This document shows positions 26,789 to 35,475 of a stretch of DNA of 64,000 bases, in pieces. The notes beneath the pieces were generated by a model. The model was not told the origin of the DNA and made no database searches. It was given only the letters and a program-made list of their open reading frames with translations. Numbering within the stretch: position 1 is the first letter of the stretch; each line of letters starts with the position of its first letter. Source of the DNA: Formosa sp. L2A11 (GTDB taxonomy: Bacteria > Bacteroidota > Bacteroidia > Flavobacteriales > Flavobacteriaceae); the NCBI RefSeq assembly GCF_009796865.1, contig NZ_CP047028.1:868001-932000 (forward strand), in the 5' to 3' direction. The position numbers and the translations under genes were made by a program.

Positions 26789-27406
26789 ATGAGCATAACT
26801 AAATTTATACAACAAAGTATTTCTTACATTTTTCACCCCATATTTATGCCATTAATTGGGGTAGCTTTTTACTTCTCTAAATCTCCAAGATTTATACCAA
26901 ACAGTTTAATTCAAGCAAAATTAGTATCTGTTAGTATATTAACTTTAATATTACCTGTTTTAGTTGTTATTTTATTAAAAACCATGGGTAGAATTAATTC
27001 TATAGAGCTTAAAAAAGCTAAGGAACGCATTATACCATTAATTGTGTTTTGCATTATAATACTAATTGTAATTAAAAAAGTAATTACACCTTATAGCGAT
27101 TTTATAGAGTTGTATTATTTCTTTGTAGGTATTCTTGCAGCTACATTAAGTACTCTAATCTTAAATATACTAAACTTTAAAGCGAGTATACATATGGTAG
27201 CAATTTCTGGAGTATTTATGTTTTTTATAGGACTAAGTATCCATTTTAGCATAAACATACTTGGTAGTATAGCCCTAATAACATTTATAATGGGAGCTGT
27301 AGCGACATCTAGATTAAGCTTAAAAGCACATAACTACCCAGAACTATTAATAGGTTGTGCAACGGGAATTATAACGCAGCTTATACTTATACCAAATTGG
27401 TTATAG
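26789..27406 (+). CDS. Integral membrane protein, divergent PAP2-phosphatase-like
   Basis: 205 residues with about six membrane segments and little else. The C-terminal SRLSLKAH (174-181) has the SRxxxxxH spacing of PAP2 motif C3, and KASIHM (H135) sits where PSGH of motif C2 is expected. KKAKERIIP (75-83) is reminiscent of motif C1. None is complete, and the usual Asp of C3 is Glu. It may be a degenerate lipid-phosphate phosphatase relative or an unrelated small membrane protein. It is downstream of rpoN, and its end overlaps the convergent barrel gene by six bases. Confidence 0.6.
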   Translation: MSITKFIQQSISYIFHPIFMPLIGVAFYFSKSPRFIPNSLIQAKLVSVSILTLILPVLVVILLKTMGRINSIELKKAKERIIPLIVFCIIILIVIKKVITPYSDFIELYYFFVGILAATLSTLILNILNFKASIHMVAISGVFMFFIGLSIHFSINILGSIALITFIMGAVATSRLSLKAHNYPELLIGCATGIITQLILIPNWL

Positions 27407-28126
27407 CAAGTAGAATATTAAACCCAATTTAATAGCTCTCATCTTTACAGGATCTTGATTGACTACTGTCTTTACATCATCATTAAAGATAGGATTTAAA
27501 GCATAATATAAATAGAAATTCCATGTATTATAGCCTACACTTAATGTTAGACCATATTGTAAATCATTAAAGCCTTCAATATCTGTGTATCTTAGATTCC
27601 CTACTTCCCCTTGAAATTTACTAATGTGCGAAAACACATAACTAACCTTAAAACCCGTGTAAATACGCCAAAAACGGTAATCTGAAGCCGTAGATGTACG
27701 CCATCTAAACTCTATAGGTAATTCTACCATATGTAGGTAAAAATTATTCTTACTATAATCAAATTCATAACTATCGTCCAATACATAATATTGGGCAACG
27801 TTATCATCGTTTTTTATTATTCCTAAATTCTGATTATAGGAGTTATAAGAGTATCCTAAACCTACACCAAGTGCAATGTTACGTTGTTTATTTAAAGGCA
27901 TATCTTTAATAAACCCAGCATGTAAGCCTAAAGAAAATCCAGTTTGATCTACTCCAGAAGGTAGTTGACTTAGAATGTTATAAGTTAATGAGAAATAGAA
28001 CTGATCTTCTTTATATAAAGAATCAATAACAGTAGAAGTCTCCAAAGTATCTATATCTTTTTGGGCATAACTATAATGAGAAGCTCCAAAACACACAATA
28101 CAAATTAAAATCCAATAATTTTTCAT
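27401..28126 (-). CDS. PorT-family outer membrane beta-barrel protein
   Basis: 241 residues with signal peptide MKNYWILICIVCFGASHYSYAQ. The mature part alternates in strand-sized segments (FSLGLHAGFI, NIALGVGLGYSYNSY, FYLHMVELPIEFRWR) and ends in KLGLIFYLL, typical of eight-stranded barrels. The HMVELPIEFRWR segment is the usual PorT-family signature. Its size matches PorT/SprT of the T9SS, but the neighbours (ExbD genes) are not the ones I associate with PorT/SprT, so I do not claim that function. A terminator at 28183-28219 separates it from the exb genes upstream. Confidence 0.72.
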   Translation of the reverse strand: MKNYWILICIVCFGASHYSYAQKDIDTLETSTVIDSLYKEDQFYFSLTYNILSQLPSGVDQTGFSLGLHAGFIKDMPLNKQRNIALGVGLGYSYNSYNQNLGIIKNDDNVAQYYVLDDSYEFDYSKNNFYLHMVELPIEFRWRTSTASDYRFWRIYTGFKVSYVFSHISKFQGEVGNLRYTDIEGFNDLQYGLTLSVGYNTWNFYLYYALNPIFNDDVKTVVNQDPVKMRAIKLGLIFYLL

Positions 28127-28182
28127 AACAAACTAGTTAAACAAACTTAATGAAAAGGATAAACATTGAATTAATAGAATAT

Positions 28183-28219
28183 AAAAAAGGTGCTTTGATA
28201 AAATCAAAACACCTTTTTA
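28183..28219 (-). terminator. Rho-independent terminator of the exb cluster
   Basis: GGTGCTTTGAT pairs with ATCAAAACACC, the one mismatch becoming G-U on the minus strand. An A-run and a T-run flank it. It follows the second exbD and precedes the PorT-like gene. Confidence 0.82.
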
Positions 28220-28241
28220 TAATATAAAATTAAGAGTAAAC

Positions 28242-28727
28242 TTATTTCTTTAAACTAGCAAGTGCATCACCTTTTCTAGTTGTATAATTTATTTTTAACG
28301 CATTTACTTTACGTAATTCTTGCTTAATGTCTGATACTAATCCCATATTAGATTTACTATCAACCTTTAAAGCCGTTGTTAAAAATGGTACTAATTCTTC
28401 ACGTTTAGAGGCTCTTTCTGATGCTATAAATGCTCCAATTTCAGAAACATCTGCAAACTTATCATTTAATTGAATTCTAGACTCTGTACCGTATTGACTT
28501 TCAAATCTCTGACTAGGTTTCCCTGCATAGATATACATTACCAAATCTTTTTTATCTAGTTTTTCAACTTGATCTGCAGCAGGTAATTTGTTGTCAATCA
28601 TTAAAGTATTTTGTCTCATTACAGTAGCCACCATAAAGAAGAATAACAACATAAATACAATATCCGGTAATGATGCGGTAGATATTGCAGGTAATTCCCC
28701 TCCGTTTTTCTTTTTAAATTTAGACAT
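28242..28727 (-). CDS. exbD: ExbD/TolR family biopolymer transport protein (second copy)
   Basis: 161 residues: short basic cytoplasmic N-terminus, one membrane helix with the proton-relay Asp (D22 in LPDIVFMLLFFFMV), and a periplasmic domain. Works with ExbB in coupling proton flow to TonB. A typical flavobacterial feature is the long periplasmic part with SRIQLNDKFADVSEIGAF. Last gene of ExbB - membrane protein - ExbD - ExbD, 16 bp after the first exbD; a terminator follows. Confidence 0.92.
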   Translation of the reverse strand: MSKFKKKNGGELPAISTASLPDIVFMLLFFFMVATVMRQNTLMIDNKLPAADQVEKLDKKDLVMYIYAGKPSQRFESQYGTESRIQLNDKFADVSEIGAFIASERASKREELVPFLTTALKVDSKSNMGLVSDIKQELRKVNALKINYTTRKGDALASLKK

Positions 28728-28743
28728 AAATTTTCGTGTTTAT

Positions 28744-29382
28744 CTAATTAGACTTTTTAGGCTCTGCTTCAGAGAATTTCTGAGGTACTAATATTTTAAT
28801 AGCCTCTATTTTCTCTTTTAATTTTGCTTTCTCAGAAGATGATGTTCTAGGATCTGAATACATTTTGTCTGCTTCAACAAAATTCATATCTAAATTAGGA
28901 TAGGCTCTTTTAAATTCTCTATTTCTAATTTGATTATAAGCAGCTAATATTTCGTTTTGTATAGCAATATACACGTCATATTGAGCTCCTCTATCATTTT
29001 GTAAAGACACAATAGCTTTATCAAAGTTATCTGAAGATCTTGGATTTCTTACACCTTGACAGTTTTTACAAGCGTCTGCGCCAGTTCCACCACCATTATC
29101 TAAGAAATCTACTGCTGCTTTACGCAAGTCTTTGATTTCAATCACTTTCTCTTCTCCTCCAGTTTTCAATAACAAGTCGTTGTTTTTATTAACTTGTAAT
29201 TGGAAAATATTCTTTTCCTTAATAATTACATCTTGTTGTTGTGTATCATCCAAAGGTGGAAGTTTTCTACTCAAACCTGAATCAGTTTCAATAGTTGTTG
29301 TTACTAAGAAAAAAATTAAAAGTAAGAAAGCGATGTCAGCCATAGAGCCTGCATTAACTTCTGGTGCTGATCTTTTTGCCAT
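28744..29382 (-). CDS. exbD: ExbD/TolR family protein with CxxC-containing periplasmic insertion
   Basis: 212 residues. The membrane helix with the proton-relay Asp is D16 in MADIAFLLLIFFLVTT. The periplasmic region is about 70 residues longer than in the second copy: after LRKAAVDFLDNGGG comes ACKNCQG (C105, C108), then a helical segment. Two cysteines four residues apart in the periplasm could form a disulfide or bind metal. ExbD normally couples to ExbB; the insertion suggests an added sensing or partner role. Six bases separate it from the 138-residue membrane protein. Confidence 0.9.
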   Translation of the reverse strand: MAKRSAPEVNAGSMADIAFLLLIFFLVTTTIETDSGLSRKLPPLDDTQQQDVIIKEKNIFQLQVNKNNDLLLKTGGEEKVIEIKDLRKAAVDFLDNGGGTGADACKNCQGVRNPRSSDNFDKAIVSLQNDRGAQYDVYIAIQNEILAAYNQIRNREFKRAYPNLDMNFVEADKMYSDPRTSSSEKAKLKEKIEAIKILVPQKFSEAEPKKSN

Positions 29383-29388
29383 AATTAC

Positions 29389-29805
29389 TTAGTTTATTAA
29401 TTTTTTAATGTTAGCATATACCATTGATCCGATAGCTATAATAGCTAAACCGTAAAAGGCATTTAGTCCTGCTCCAACATACTTAGAGGTTGCTTCAGAA
29501 ACATCCATTCCTTTATTGATGAAAGGTGTTAAATCTAAATCTGTACCAGAAGACATTACGTAAGATATAATTAATATCACTGCAAATGCTCCTACTGATA
29601 GTAAGGTCTTTTTAATGTCTCCCTCAAATAATCCTTTAACCACAAACACTATAACAAGTGCTATAATGATAGCAAGAACTAAATAAGTAACATATAACAT
29701 ATTATCGATCATACTTTCGTTTCCAGTTATAATCATCAATGCGAAGATAATTCCGATAACTGATAGTACGCCAACAATAATTTTTAATATTTTATGTAAA
29801 CTCAT
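29389..29805 (-). CDS. Hypothetical membrane protein of the exb cluster
   Basis: 138 residues with four hydrophobic segments (about 8-25, 33-56, 68-84, 112-134). No enzymatic motif. Because it lies between exbB and the two exbD genes with gaps of 22 and 6 bp, it is almost certainly part of the same transcript and probably associates with the ExbB/ExbD complex. I do not recognise a named family. Confidence 0.78.
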   Translation of the reverse strand: MSLHKILKIIVGVLSVIGIIFALMIITGNESMIDNMLYVTYLVLAIIIALVIVFVVKGLFEGDIKKTLLSVGAFAVILIISYVMSSGTDLDLTPFINKGMDVSEATSKYVGAGLNAFYGLAIIAIGSMVYANIKKLIN

Positions 29806-29827
29806 CGTTTAATGTGTTTTAAAATTA

Positions 29828-30601
29828 TTACTTCTTGTATCTAATTAACAAGTCCATTAATGTAATTGAAGCATCTTCCATATCGTTAACGATACTATCA
29901 ATTTTAGCAATAATGTAATTATAAAAGATTTGAAGAATAATTGCAACGATCAAACCGAATACAGTTGTTAATAAGGCTACTTTAATACCCCCAGCAACAA
30001 GTGATGGTTGCATGTCTCCTGCAGCTTCAATTTTATCAAATGCTTGAATCATACCAATTACCGTACCCATGAATCCTAACATCGGAGCCAAAGCGATAAA
30101 TAATGATATCCAAGACACGTTTTTCTCAAGTTGTCCCATTTGAACACCACCGTAAGATACAACAGCTTTTTCAGCAGCTTCTATACCTTCATCGGTTCTG
30201 TCTAAACCTTGGTAAAAGATAGATGCAACAGGTCCTTTTGTATTTCTACAAACTTCCTTTGCAGCTTCAACACCACCTGATTGTAATGCGTCTTCTACTT
30301 TTTGAGTTAATTTTTTAGTGTTTGTTGAAGATAAATTTAAAAAGATAATTCTCTCAATAGCGATAGCTAAACCTAGAATTAAACATAATAGTACAATCCC
30401 CATGAATCCAGCGCCTCCTTCTATGAAACGTTTTTTTAATTCTTGGTGAAAACCTAAATCTTCAGTTGCAGTTGCGGCTGCATCATCTTGAATTGAAGAA
30501 ACTACGGTAGTTGCTACAGCAGCAGCGCTAGTTGTAGTTGCATTAACAGTTCCGAATGCCACCATAAATGTAATGGCTAGGATAGAAAATAATCTTTTCA
30601 T
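29828..30601 (-). CDS. exbB: MotA/TolQ/ExbB proton channel family protein
   Basis: 257 residues. An N-terminal cleavable-type hydrophobic segment (MKRLFSILAITFMVAFGTVNA), then three membrane helices: about 55-85, 155-185 and 205-232. The conserved core VSWISLFIALAPMLGFMGTVIGMIQAF is plain, with the Gly-rich MGTVIGM signature. First gene of the cluster. It forms the channel that powers TonB-dependent receptors such as those at 47328-49955 and 61348-64000. A near-consensus -7 element on the minus strand (30635-30642) lies 34 bases upstream. Confidence 0.94.
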   Translation of the reverse strand: MKRLFSILAITFMVAFGTVNATTTSAAAVATTVVSSIQDDAAATATEDLGFHQELKKRFIEGGAGFMGIVLLCLILGLAIAIERIIFLNLSSTNTKKLTQKVEDALQSGGVEAAKEVCRNTKGPVASIFYQGLDRTDEGIEAAEKAVVSYGGVQMGQLEKNVSWISLFIALAPMLGFMGTVIGMIQAFDKIEAAGDMQPSLVAGGIKVALLTTVFGLIVAIILQIFYNYIIAKIDSIVNDMEDASITLMDLLIRYKK

Positions 30602-30634
30602 TGTTCTTGATCTTAATTTTATTAGTTAAAGTGT

Positions 30635-30642
30635 TAAAGATA
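30635..30642 (-). promoter_or_regulatory. Probable -7 element of the exb cluster
   Basis: Read on the minus strand this is TATCTTTA, 7 of 8 positions of TAnnTTTG, upstream of exbB. Confidence 0.35.
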
Positions 30643-30689
30643 TAAAAAAAATGCAATTAAAAAACAAAAAACGTCATCAGAATTATCTG

Positions 30690-30777
30690 CAGAGAGGAAG
30701 GGATTCGAACCCTCGATACGCTTTTGACGTATACACACTTTCCAGGCGTGCGCCTTCGACCACTCGGCCACCTCTCT
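30690..30777 (-). tRNA. tRNA-Ser (anticodon GGA)
   Basis: 88 nt on the minus strand. The acceptor stem AGAGAGG/CCTCTCT is perfect, discriminator G. The D-arm begins GGCCGAGTGG, the anticodon loop is CTGGAAA (anticodon GGA, reading UCC/UCU), the long variable arm ATACG/CGTAT is typical of tRNA-Ser, and the T-arm has GGTTCGAATCC. The 3' CCA is not encoded, so it needs the CCA-adding enzyme. Confidence 0.96.
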
Positions 30778-30849
30778 GTTTTTTACTTTTTCATTACATA
30801 CGGCAAATAACAAAAAATCTTTAAGACATGAAAATTTTATCAGTTAATT

Positions 30850-31881
30850 TTAAGTCATTTCTCCTCTTAAAGATGTTTCATATATGGTTTTGAAGACTTT
30901 AGGAGAAACATTCTGTCCAAGTAAATACATTAATTTACATATTCCAGCCTCCGAAGTGATGTCTTTTCCTGAAATAACACCCATTTTCTTTAACTGTTCA
31001 CTTGTTTGGTACTGTCCCATAAGCACACTTCCTCCGGAACATTGTGTAATATTTACAATATGAATTCCTTTTGAAATTGCTCCTTTTAAAATTTTAAAAA
31101 ACCATGGTTGAGTACTACAATTTCCTGCGCCATAGGTTTCCAAAACAACTCCTTTTAACCCTGGAGTATTAAAAAAACTTTGCAAAACGCCTTCAGAAAT
31201 TCCAGGAAAAAGTTTTATTAAAGCAATATTTACGTCTAAAAGTTTATGAACTTTTAATGTTTTTTTAAGATTTGGCTTAAATAAATAATCATAATTTACT
31301 TTTAAATGCACACCAGATGTAACTAAATCTGGATAATTTAAAGATGCAAAAGCTTCAAAATGTTCTGCATTAATTTTTGTTGTTCTGTTTGCTCTATATA
31401 ATTTATATTCAAAATACAAAGTCACTTCTCTTATCAAAGGCTTATTATATCGCTGCAATGAAGCCAAGTGAATAGACGTAATTAGATTTTCTTTTGCATC
31501 TGTACGCAAATCCCCTATAGGCAATTGAGACCCCGTAAAAACCACTGGTTTCGCTAAATTTTCTAGCATAAAACTTAAAGCAGAGGCCGTATAACTCATT
31601 GTATCACTTCCGTGAAGTACCACAAATCCATCAAAAGCATCATAATTAGATTCTATAATTTCAGCAATTTGCACCCAATAGTCCGGATTCATATCGCTAG
31701 AATCTATGGGCTTCAAGAATGAAAACGTCTCTACATCACAATCTAATTGCTTTAATTCGGGAATTTTATCTAATAAATTTTTAAAATCAAAGGCTTTTAA
31801 TGCTCCAGTTTCAAAATCTTTTATCATACCAATGGTACCACCAGTATAAATGAGTAGGATATTAGTTTTAGATTTCGTCAT
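30850..31881 (-). CDS. ansA: Type I asparaginase
   Basis: Hydrolyses L-asparagine to aspartate and ammonia. 343 residues without a signal peptide, hence the cytoplasmic type I form. The N-terminal catalytic Thr is in YTGGTIGM; the second triad lies in VVLHGSDTMSYTASAL, with the downstream FTGSQLPIGDLRTDAKEN segment. It begins 2 bp after the TatD stop and is surely co-transcribed with that gene. It is followed by a non-coding stretch and then tRNA-Ser on the same strand. Confidence 0.95.
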   Translation of the reverse strand: MTKSKTNILLIYTGGTIGMIKDFETGALKAFDFKNLLDKIPELKQLDCDVETFSFLKPIDSSDMNPDYWVQIAEIIESNYDAFDGFVVLHGSDTMSYTASALSFMLENLAKPVVFTGSQLPIGDLRTDAKENLITSIHLASLQRYNKPLIREVTLYFEYKLYRANRTTKINAEHFEAFASLNYPDLVTSGVHLKVNYDYLFKPNLKKTLKVHKLLDVNIALIKLFPGISEGVLQSFFNTPGLKGVVLETYGAGNCSTQPWFFKILKGAISKGIHIVNITQCSGGSVLMGQYQTSEQLKKMGVISGKDITSEAGICKLMYLLGQNVSPKVFKTIYETSLRGEMT

Positions 31882-31883
31882 TA

Positions 31884-32651
31884 TTAAACACCAAAAATGG
31901 CTTTAGAATTTTGAGTTGTAATAGAAGCGATCTCTTGTTCTGGAACCTGATAAATATCGGATAGTTTTTCTAAAACCTTCAAAATATAGAAACTTTCATT
32001 TCGTTTTCCGCGATACGGAGTTGGAGCTAAATACGGCGAATCTGTCTCTAAAACGATATGTTTAAGGTCTATTTTATTCAAAAACTTATCAATTTTACCA
32101 TTTTTAAAAGTAACGACGCCCCCTATTCCTAATTTCATATTATAAGAAATAGCCTGTTCTGCCTGCTCTAAAGTTCCTGTAAAGCAGTGAAAAAGTCCGA
32201 ATAAATCTGCTCCTTTTTCTTCTTCTAAAATTTCAAAAACTTCATTAAATGCTTCTCTGCAATGAATTACAATTGGTAATTTATGAGCTTTCGCTAATTT
32301 AATTTGCTGCCTAAATGCATCTTGCTGAATTTTTAAAGTCGATTGATCCCAATATAAATCAATACCTATCTCGCCAATAGCGTAATATTTATGTTTACTT
32401 AATTGTTCTTCTACATGAAGCAATTCGGCTTTATAATTCTCTTTTACGCTAGTAGGATGCAAACCAGACATAAGAAACATGTGGTCGGGATAATTACGCC
32501 CCAACTCGAGCATACTATCTGTATACGTCGAATCTATGGCAGGAATAAAGAATCTTGAAACACCTGCTTCTATGGCACGTTGAATCATCTCGTCTCTATC
32601 TTCATCAAAAGCGTCACTATATAAATGTGTGTGTGTGTCTGTAATAATCAT
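31884..32651 (-). CDS. tatD: TatD family metal-dependent hydrolase
   Basis: 255 residues of a TIM-barrel amidohydrolase. Metal ligands are visible: DTHTHLY (first two His), GEIGIDLYWD (Glu), IHCREAF (His), FHCFTGT (His) and ETDSPYLAP (Asp), the latter a TatD signature. Homologues act as 3'-5' exonucleases/DNases and in D-aminoacyl-tRNA or general nucleic-acid repair roles; the substrate here is unknown. It forms an operon with ansA. Its upstream region is shared with the divergent retropepsin-like gene. Confidence 0.94.
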   Translation of the reverse strand: MIITDTHTHLYSDAFDEDRDEMIQRAIEAGVSRFFIPAIDSTYTDSMLELGRNYPDHMFLMSGLHPTSVKENYKAELLHVEEQLSKHKYYAIGEIGIDLYWDQSTLKIQQDAFRQQIKLAKAHKLPIVIHCREAFNEVFEILEEEKGADLFGLFHCFTGTLEQAEQAISYNMKLGIGGVVTFKNGKIDKFLNKIDLKHIVLETDSPYLAPTPYRGKRNESFYILKVLEKLSDIYQVPEQEIASITTQNSKAIFGV

Positions 32652-32678
32652 TCTGTAAAATTAATGGTTTTACATCAC

Positions 32679-32686
32679 TATATTTG
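32679..32686 (+). promoter_or_regulatory. -7 element of the retropepsin-like gene
   Basis: TATATTTG is an exact TAnnTTTG in the 55-bp gap between tatD and the plus-strand gene, 20 bases before its ATG. Confidence 0.5.
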
Positions 32687-32706
32687 CTTAAATTATATTT
32701 TTTAGG

Positions 32707-33159
32707 ATGACATCACTTCAAGAATTTTTATTGAATAAAGATTACGTTAAAATAAAATTGAAACTTACAAAAACCAATCATTTTGAAATCCAAGCAACCA
32801 TAAACAATCAAAAAGGTTTATTTATTTTAGACACAGGAGCTTCGAGTTCCTGCGTTGGCTTTGAAGCCATAGAACGTTTTAACTTAAAAGTAAAAGATTC
32901 TGAAATTAAAGCTGCGGGTGCTGGAGCTACAGATATGGTTACTCAAATCTCTAAAAAAAACACAGTCAAGATTGGCAAATGGAAAAAAAACAATCTTGCT
33001 TTAATTTTATTTGACTTAACACATGTAAATACCGCTCTAATTAATCACAATTCTACTCCTGTAGATGGCATTATAGGTGCAGATATTCTTAAAAAAGGAA
33101 AAGGCATAATAGATTACGACAAAAAATATCTATACCTTAAAAAACCATCTTTAAAATAA
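32707..33159 (+). CDS. Retropepsin-like aspartic protease
   Basis: 150 residues, a single copy of the retroviral-protease fold. The catalytic motif FILDTGASSSCVGF (DTG at about 42-44) is canonical, and the second conserved hydrophobic-Gly motif is IIGADILKKGKGIIDYD. One DTG only, so it would act as a homodimer, as retropepsins do. No signal peptide is evident, so it is probably cytosolic. It is followed after 37 bp by a response-regulator gene on the same strand, raising the possibility of a shared regulatory role; that is inference. Confidence 0.85.
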   Translation: MTSLQEFLLNKDYVKIKLKLTKTNHFEIQATINNQKGLFILDTGASSSCVGFEAIERFNLKVKDSEIKAAGAGATDMVTQISKKNTVKIGKWKKNNLALILFDLTHVNTALINHNSTPVDGIIGADILKKGKGIIDYDKKYLYLKKPSLK

Positions 33160-33196
33160 GAAATAGTATATTTAAAAGTCAAAACATAAACTTCCC

Positions 33197-33829
33197 ATGA
33201 AAACATCTATAGTAATAGCTGATGATCATCCTTTAATGCTAAAAGGGATGACAAACTATCTTACATCTATAGATTATAACATAGTAGGAAGTGCTACCGA
33301 CGGACAGTCTGCATACAACCTTATTGTAAAGTTAAAACCCGAAATTGCAATTCTTGATATTAGAATGCCACACCGCTCTGGAATTGAAATCGCTGAAGAT
33401 TGCAAAAAAAACAACATAGCCACAAAAATTATTTTAATCACTTTTGATAAACGTGAAGATGTATACAAGCAAGCAAAAGAATTAAATATATATGGGTATA
33501 TTTTAAAAGAATTTGCTGTTGAAGAAATTGAAAACTGCATTGAAAGCGTTAGAAACAACCAACCTTATTTTAGCCAGGAGATTATTCCTAATTTAGAAAA
33601 ATCACAGAACAACACAGACTCGACAGTCTTAAATAAGCTAACCAAAACCGAATTGAAGGTTATAAAGCTTATAGCTAAGAACAAAACCAGTCCTGAAATA
33701 GCCGACGAATTATCTATATCTTCTCGCACTGTAGACAAGCATAGAAGTAACATTGTAAATAAGCTTAATCTAGAAGGAAAACACAATGCTTTATTTATTT
33801 TGGCTACCAATTATAAAGACCTTTTATAA
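33197..33829 (+). CDS. LuxR/NarL family response regulator
   Basis: 210 residues: a receiver domain (about 1-120) with acidic pair D9-D10 and phospho-acceptor D54 in AILDIRMP, and the Lys of GYILKE; then a LuxR-type helix-turn-helix (about 145-205, TKTELKVIKLIAKNKTSPEIADELSISS, with SRTVDKHRSNI). No histidine kinase gene is adjacent, so it is an orphan in this window. Its partner must be encoded elsewhere. Its position behind the retropepsin gene suggests co-transcription. Confidence 0.94.
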   Translation: MKTSIVIADDHPLMLKGMTNYLTSIDYNIVGSATDGQSAYNLIVKLKPEIAILDIRMPHRSGIEIAEDCKKNNIATKIILITFDKREDVYKQAKELNIYGYILKEFAVEEIENCIESVRNNQPYFSQEIIPNLEKSQNNTDSTVLNKLTKTELKVIKLIAKNKTSPEIADELSISSRTVDKHRSNIVNKLNLEGKHNALFILATNYKDLL

Positions 33830-33920
33830 AGAATACGTATATACACGTATTTCATACTACGCTTATTTAAAATATATTTACAATGCTATTAATTAGTTCT
33901 TAGGGAGGATTATTAATTTT

Positions 33921-33947
33921 AACTCTGCATTGTAAAGATGCAGAGTT
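33921..33947. promoter_or_regulatory. Perfect 10-bp inverted repeat
   Basis: AACTCTGCAT (33921-33930) and ATGCAGAGTT (33938-33947) with a 7-nt loop (TGTAAAG), followed by TTAGATTT. It lies about 90 bases after the response-regulator stop. It could be a weak terminator (short T-run), or an operator/structured leader for something downstream. Confidence 0.5.
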
Positions 33948-34048
33948 TTAGATTTAAAACGCTCATTTTACACATATTAACTTTAATAAAACAATTAAGT
34001 CTAAATAGATTGTTTTTAATTCGCTCTAAAAATGCAAATTCAAGTATT

Positions 34049-34159
34049 ATGGAAAATCAGACACATTATTACTCACAACAACGACTAATAATCACTAGCA
34101 TATCTATATCTGCTTTAATGATTATTGCTTTAAATCTCTTTGTATTTTTTACACATTAG
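34049..34159 (+). CDS. Possible small membrane protein (36 residues)
   Basis: An ATG-started frame beginning MENQTHYYSQQR and continuing into a single hydrophobic helix (IITSISISALMIIALNLFVFF). The frame is open further upstream to 33938, but an ATG there falls inside a perfect inverted repeat. It ends just before a strong terminator at 34167-34198, which makes a real short transcript plausible. No homology is recognised. Confidence 0.3.
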   Translation: MENQTHYYSQQRLIITSISISALMIIALNLFVFFTH

Positions 34160-34166
34160 TTTAAAT

Positions 34167-34198
34167 AAAAAAGGACAATCGTAAGATTGTCCTTTTTT
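34167..34198. terminator. Bidirectional rho-independent terminator
   Basis: AAGGACAATC pairs perfectly with GATTGTCCTT around a GTAA tetraloop, with A- and T-runs on either side. It separates the plus-strand 33-34 kb genes from the convergent sucB. Confidence 0.93.
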
Positions 34199-34224
34199 AT
34201 TTATAATTGATAATTAAGATCACT

Positions 34225-35442
34225 CTATAGTTCTAGAGATTTCTTAACATCGTTATTCATTAAGAGTTCTTGTGGATTTTCTAAAGCTTCTTTTACAGCA
34301 ACTAAAAATCCTACACTTTCTTTACCATCAATAATTCTATGATCGTAAGATAAAGCGACATACATAATTGGTCTAATAACAACTTGACCATTTACAGCAA
34401 CAGGACGCTCAACAATGTTATGCATACCTAAAATACCACTTTGAGGTGGGTTAATAATTGGAGTAGACAACATACTTCCAAATACACCACCATTAGTAAT
34501 AGTAAATGTTCCACCTGTCATTTCATCTACAGTAATCTGACCATCTCTTGCACGAAGCGCTAAACGTTTAACTTCAGATTCTACACCTCTAAAGCTTAAG
34601 TTTTCAGCATTTCTAATTACAGGAACCATTAATCCTTTTGGTCCAGAAACTGCAATACTAATATCACAAAAATCGTAAGAAAGCATTTCCTTACCATCCA
34701 TCATAGAGTTTACAGAAGGATACATTTCTAACGCTCTAACTACAGCTAGAGTAAAGAAACTCATAAACCCTAATCCAACACCATGCTTAGCCTTAAATTC
34801 TTCTTTATATTCTTTTCTTAAAGCAAAAATTGGAGCCATATCAACTTCATTAAAAGTTGTAAGCATCGCCGTTTCGTTTTTAACAGCAACTAAACGCTCT
34901 GCTACTTTACGACGTAACATTGATAATTTAGAACGTGATTCACCTCTACTTCCTCCTGTTGGAGTTCCCATAGATGGTCTTGCATGAACAGCATCATCTT
35001 TAGTTACACGACCAGCTTTACCTGTACCAACTACACTAGATGCAGCTATACCTTTTTCTGCTAAAATCTTTTTAGCGGCAGGGCTTGCTGTACCAGATGC
35101 ATATGTTTTTTCTGCTGCAGGAGCAGCTTTAGGAGCTTCTGCTTTTGGAGCAGGTGCTTCTTCTTTTTTATCTTCTTTTGCTGGTGCATCACCTTCTGGT
35201 TTTGCAGCACTTGTATCTATTAAACATACAACTTCACCAACGGCAACAGCATCTCCTTCTTCTGCTTTAAGCGTTATGATTCCGCTTTCTTCAGCAGGAA
35301 GCTCTAGTGTTGCTTTATCACTATCAACCTCAGCAATTGCTTGATCTTTTTCTACATAATCACCATCCTGAACTAACCATGTTGCTATTTCAACTTCTGT
35401 GATAGATTCTCCCGGAGAAGGTACTTTCATTTCTAAAATCAT
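34225..35442 (-). CDS. sucB: 2-oxoglutarate dehydrogenase E2, dihydrolipoyl succinyltransferase
   Basis: Transfers the succinyl group from E1 to CoA in the TCA cycle. 405 residues: a lipoyl domain (about 2-77) with the lipoylated Lys K43 in [11 protein letters not shown]; an Ala/Pro/Lys/Glu-rich linker (about 80-110); a peripheral subunit-binding domain (about 115-150, [13 protein letters not shown]); and the acyltransferase domain with the catalytic segment [16 protein letters not shown] near the end. Follows the E1 gene by 33 bp in the same operon. No E3 (dihydrolipoamide dehydrogenase) gene is in the window. Confidence 0.96.
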   Translation of the reverse strand: MILEMKVPSPGESITEVEIATWLVQDGDYVEKDQAIAEVDSDKATLELPAEESGIITLKAEEGDAVAVGEVVCLIDTSAAKPEGDAPAKEDKKEEAPAPKAEAPKAAPAAEKTYASGTASPAAKKILAEKGIAASSVVGTGKAGRVTKDDAVHARPSMGTPTGGSRGESRSKLSMLRRKVAERLVAVKNETAMLTTFNEVDMAPIFALRKEYKEEFKAKHGVGLGFMSFFTLAVVRALEMYPSVNSMMDGKEMLSYDFCDISIAVSGPKGLMVPVIRNAENLSFRGVESEVKRLALRARDGQITVDEMTGGTFTITNGGVFGSMLSTPIINPPQSGILGMHNIVERPVAVNGQVVIRPIMYVALSYDHRIIDGKESVGFLVAVKEALENPQELLMNNDVKKSLEL

Positions 35443-35475
35443 CGTTCAATATTTTAGTTTAATCTTATTTTTAAA

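Noticed and set aside
33938..34048. 73-residue version of the small membrane protein
   Set aside because: Its ATG falls inside the right arm of a perfect inverted repeat and the extra residues are basic and non-conserved in appearance; the start at 34049 is simpler.
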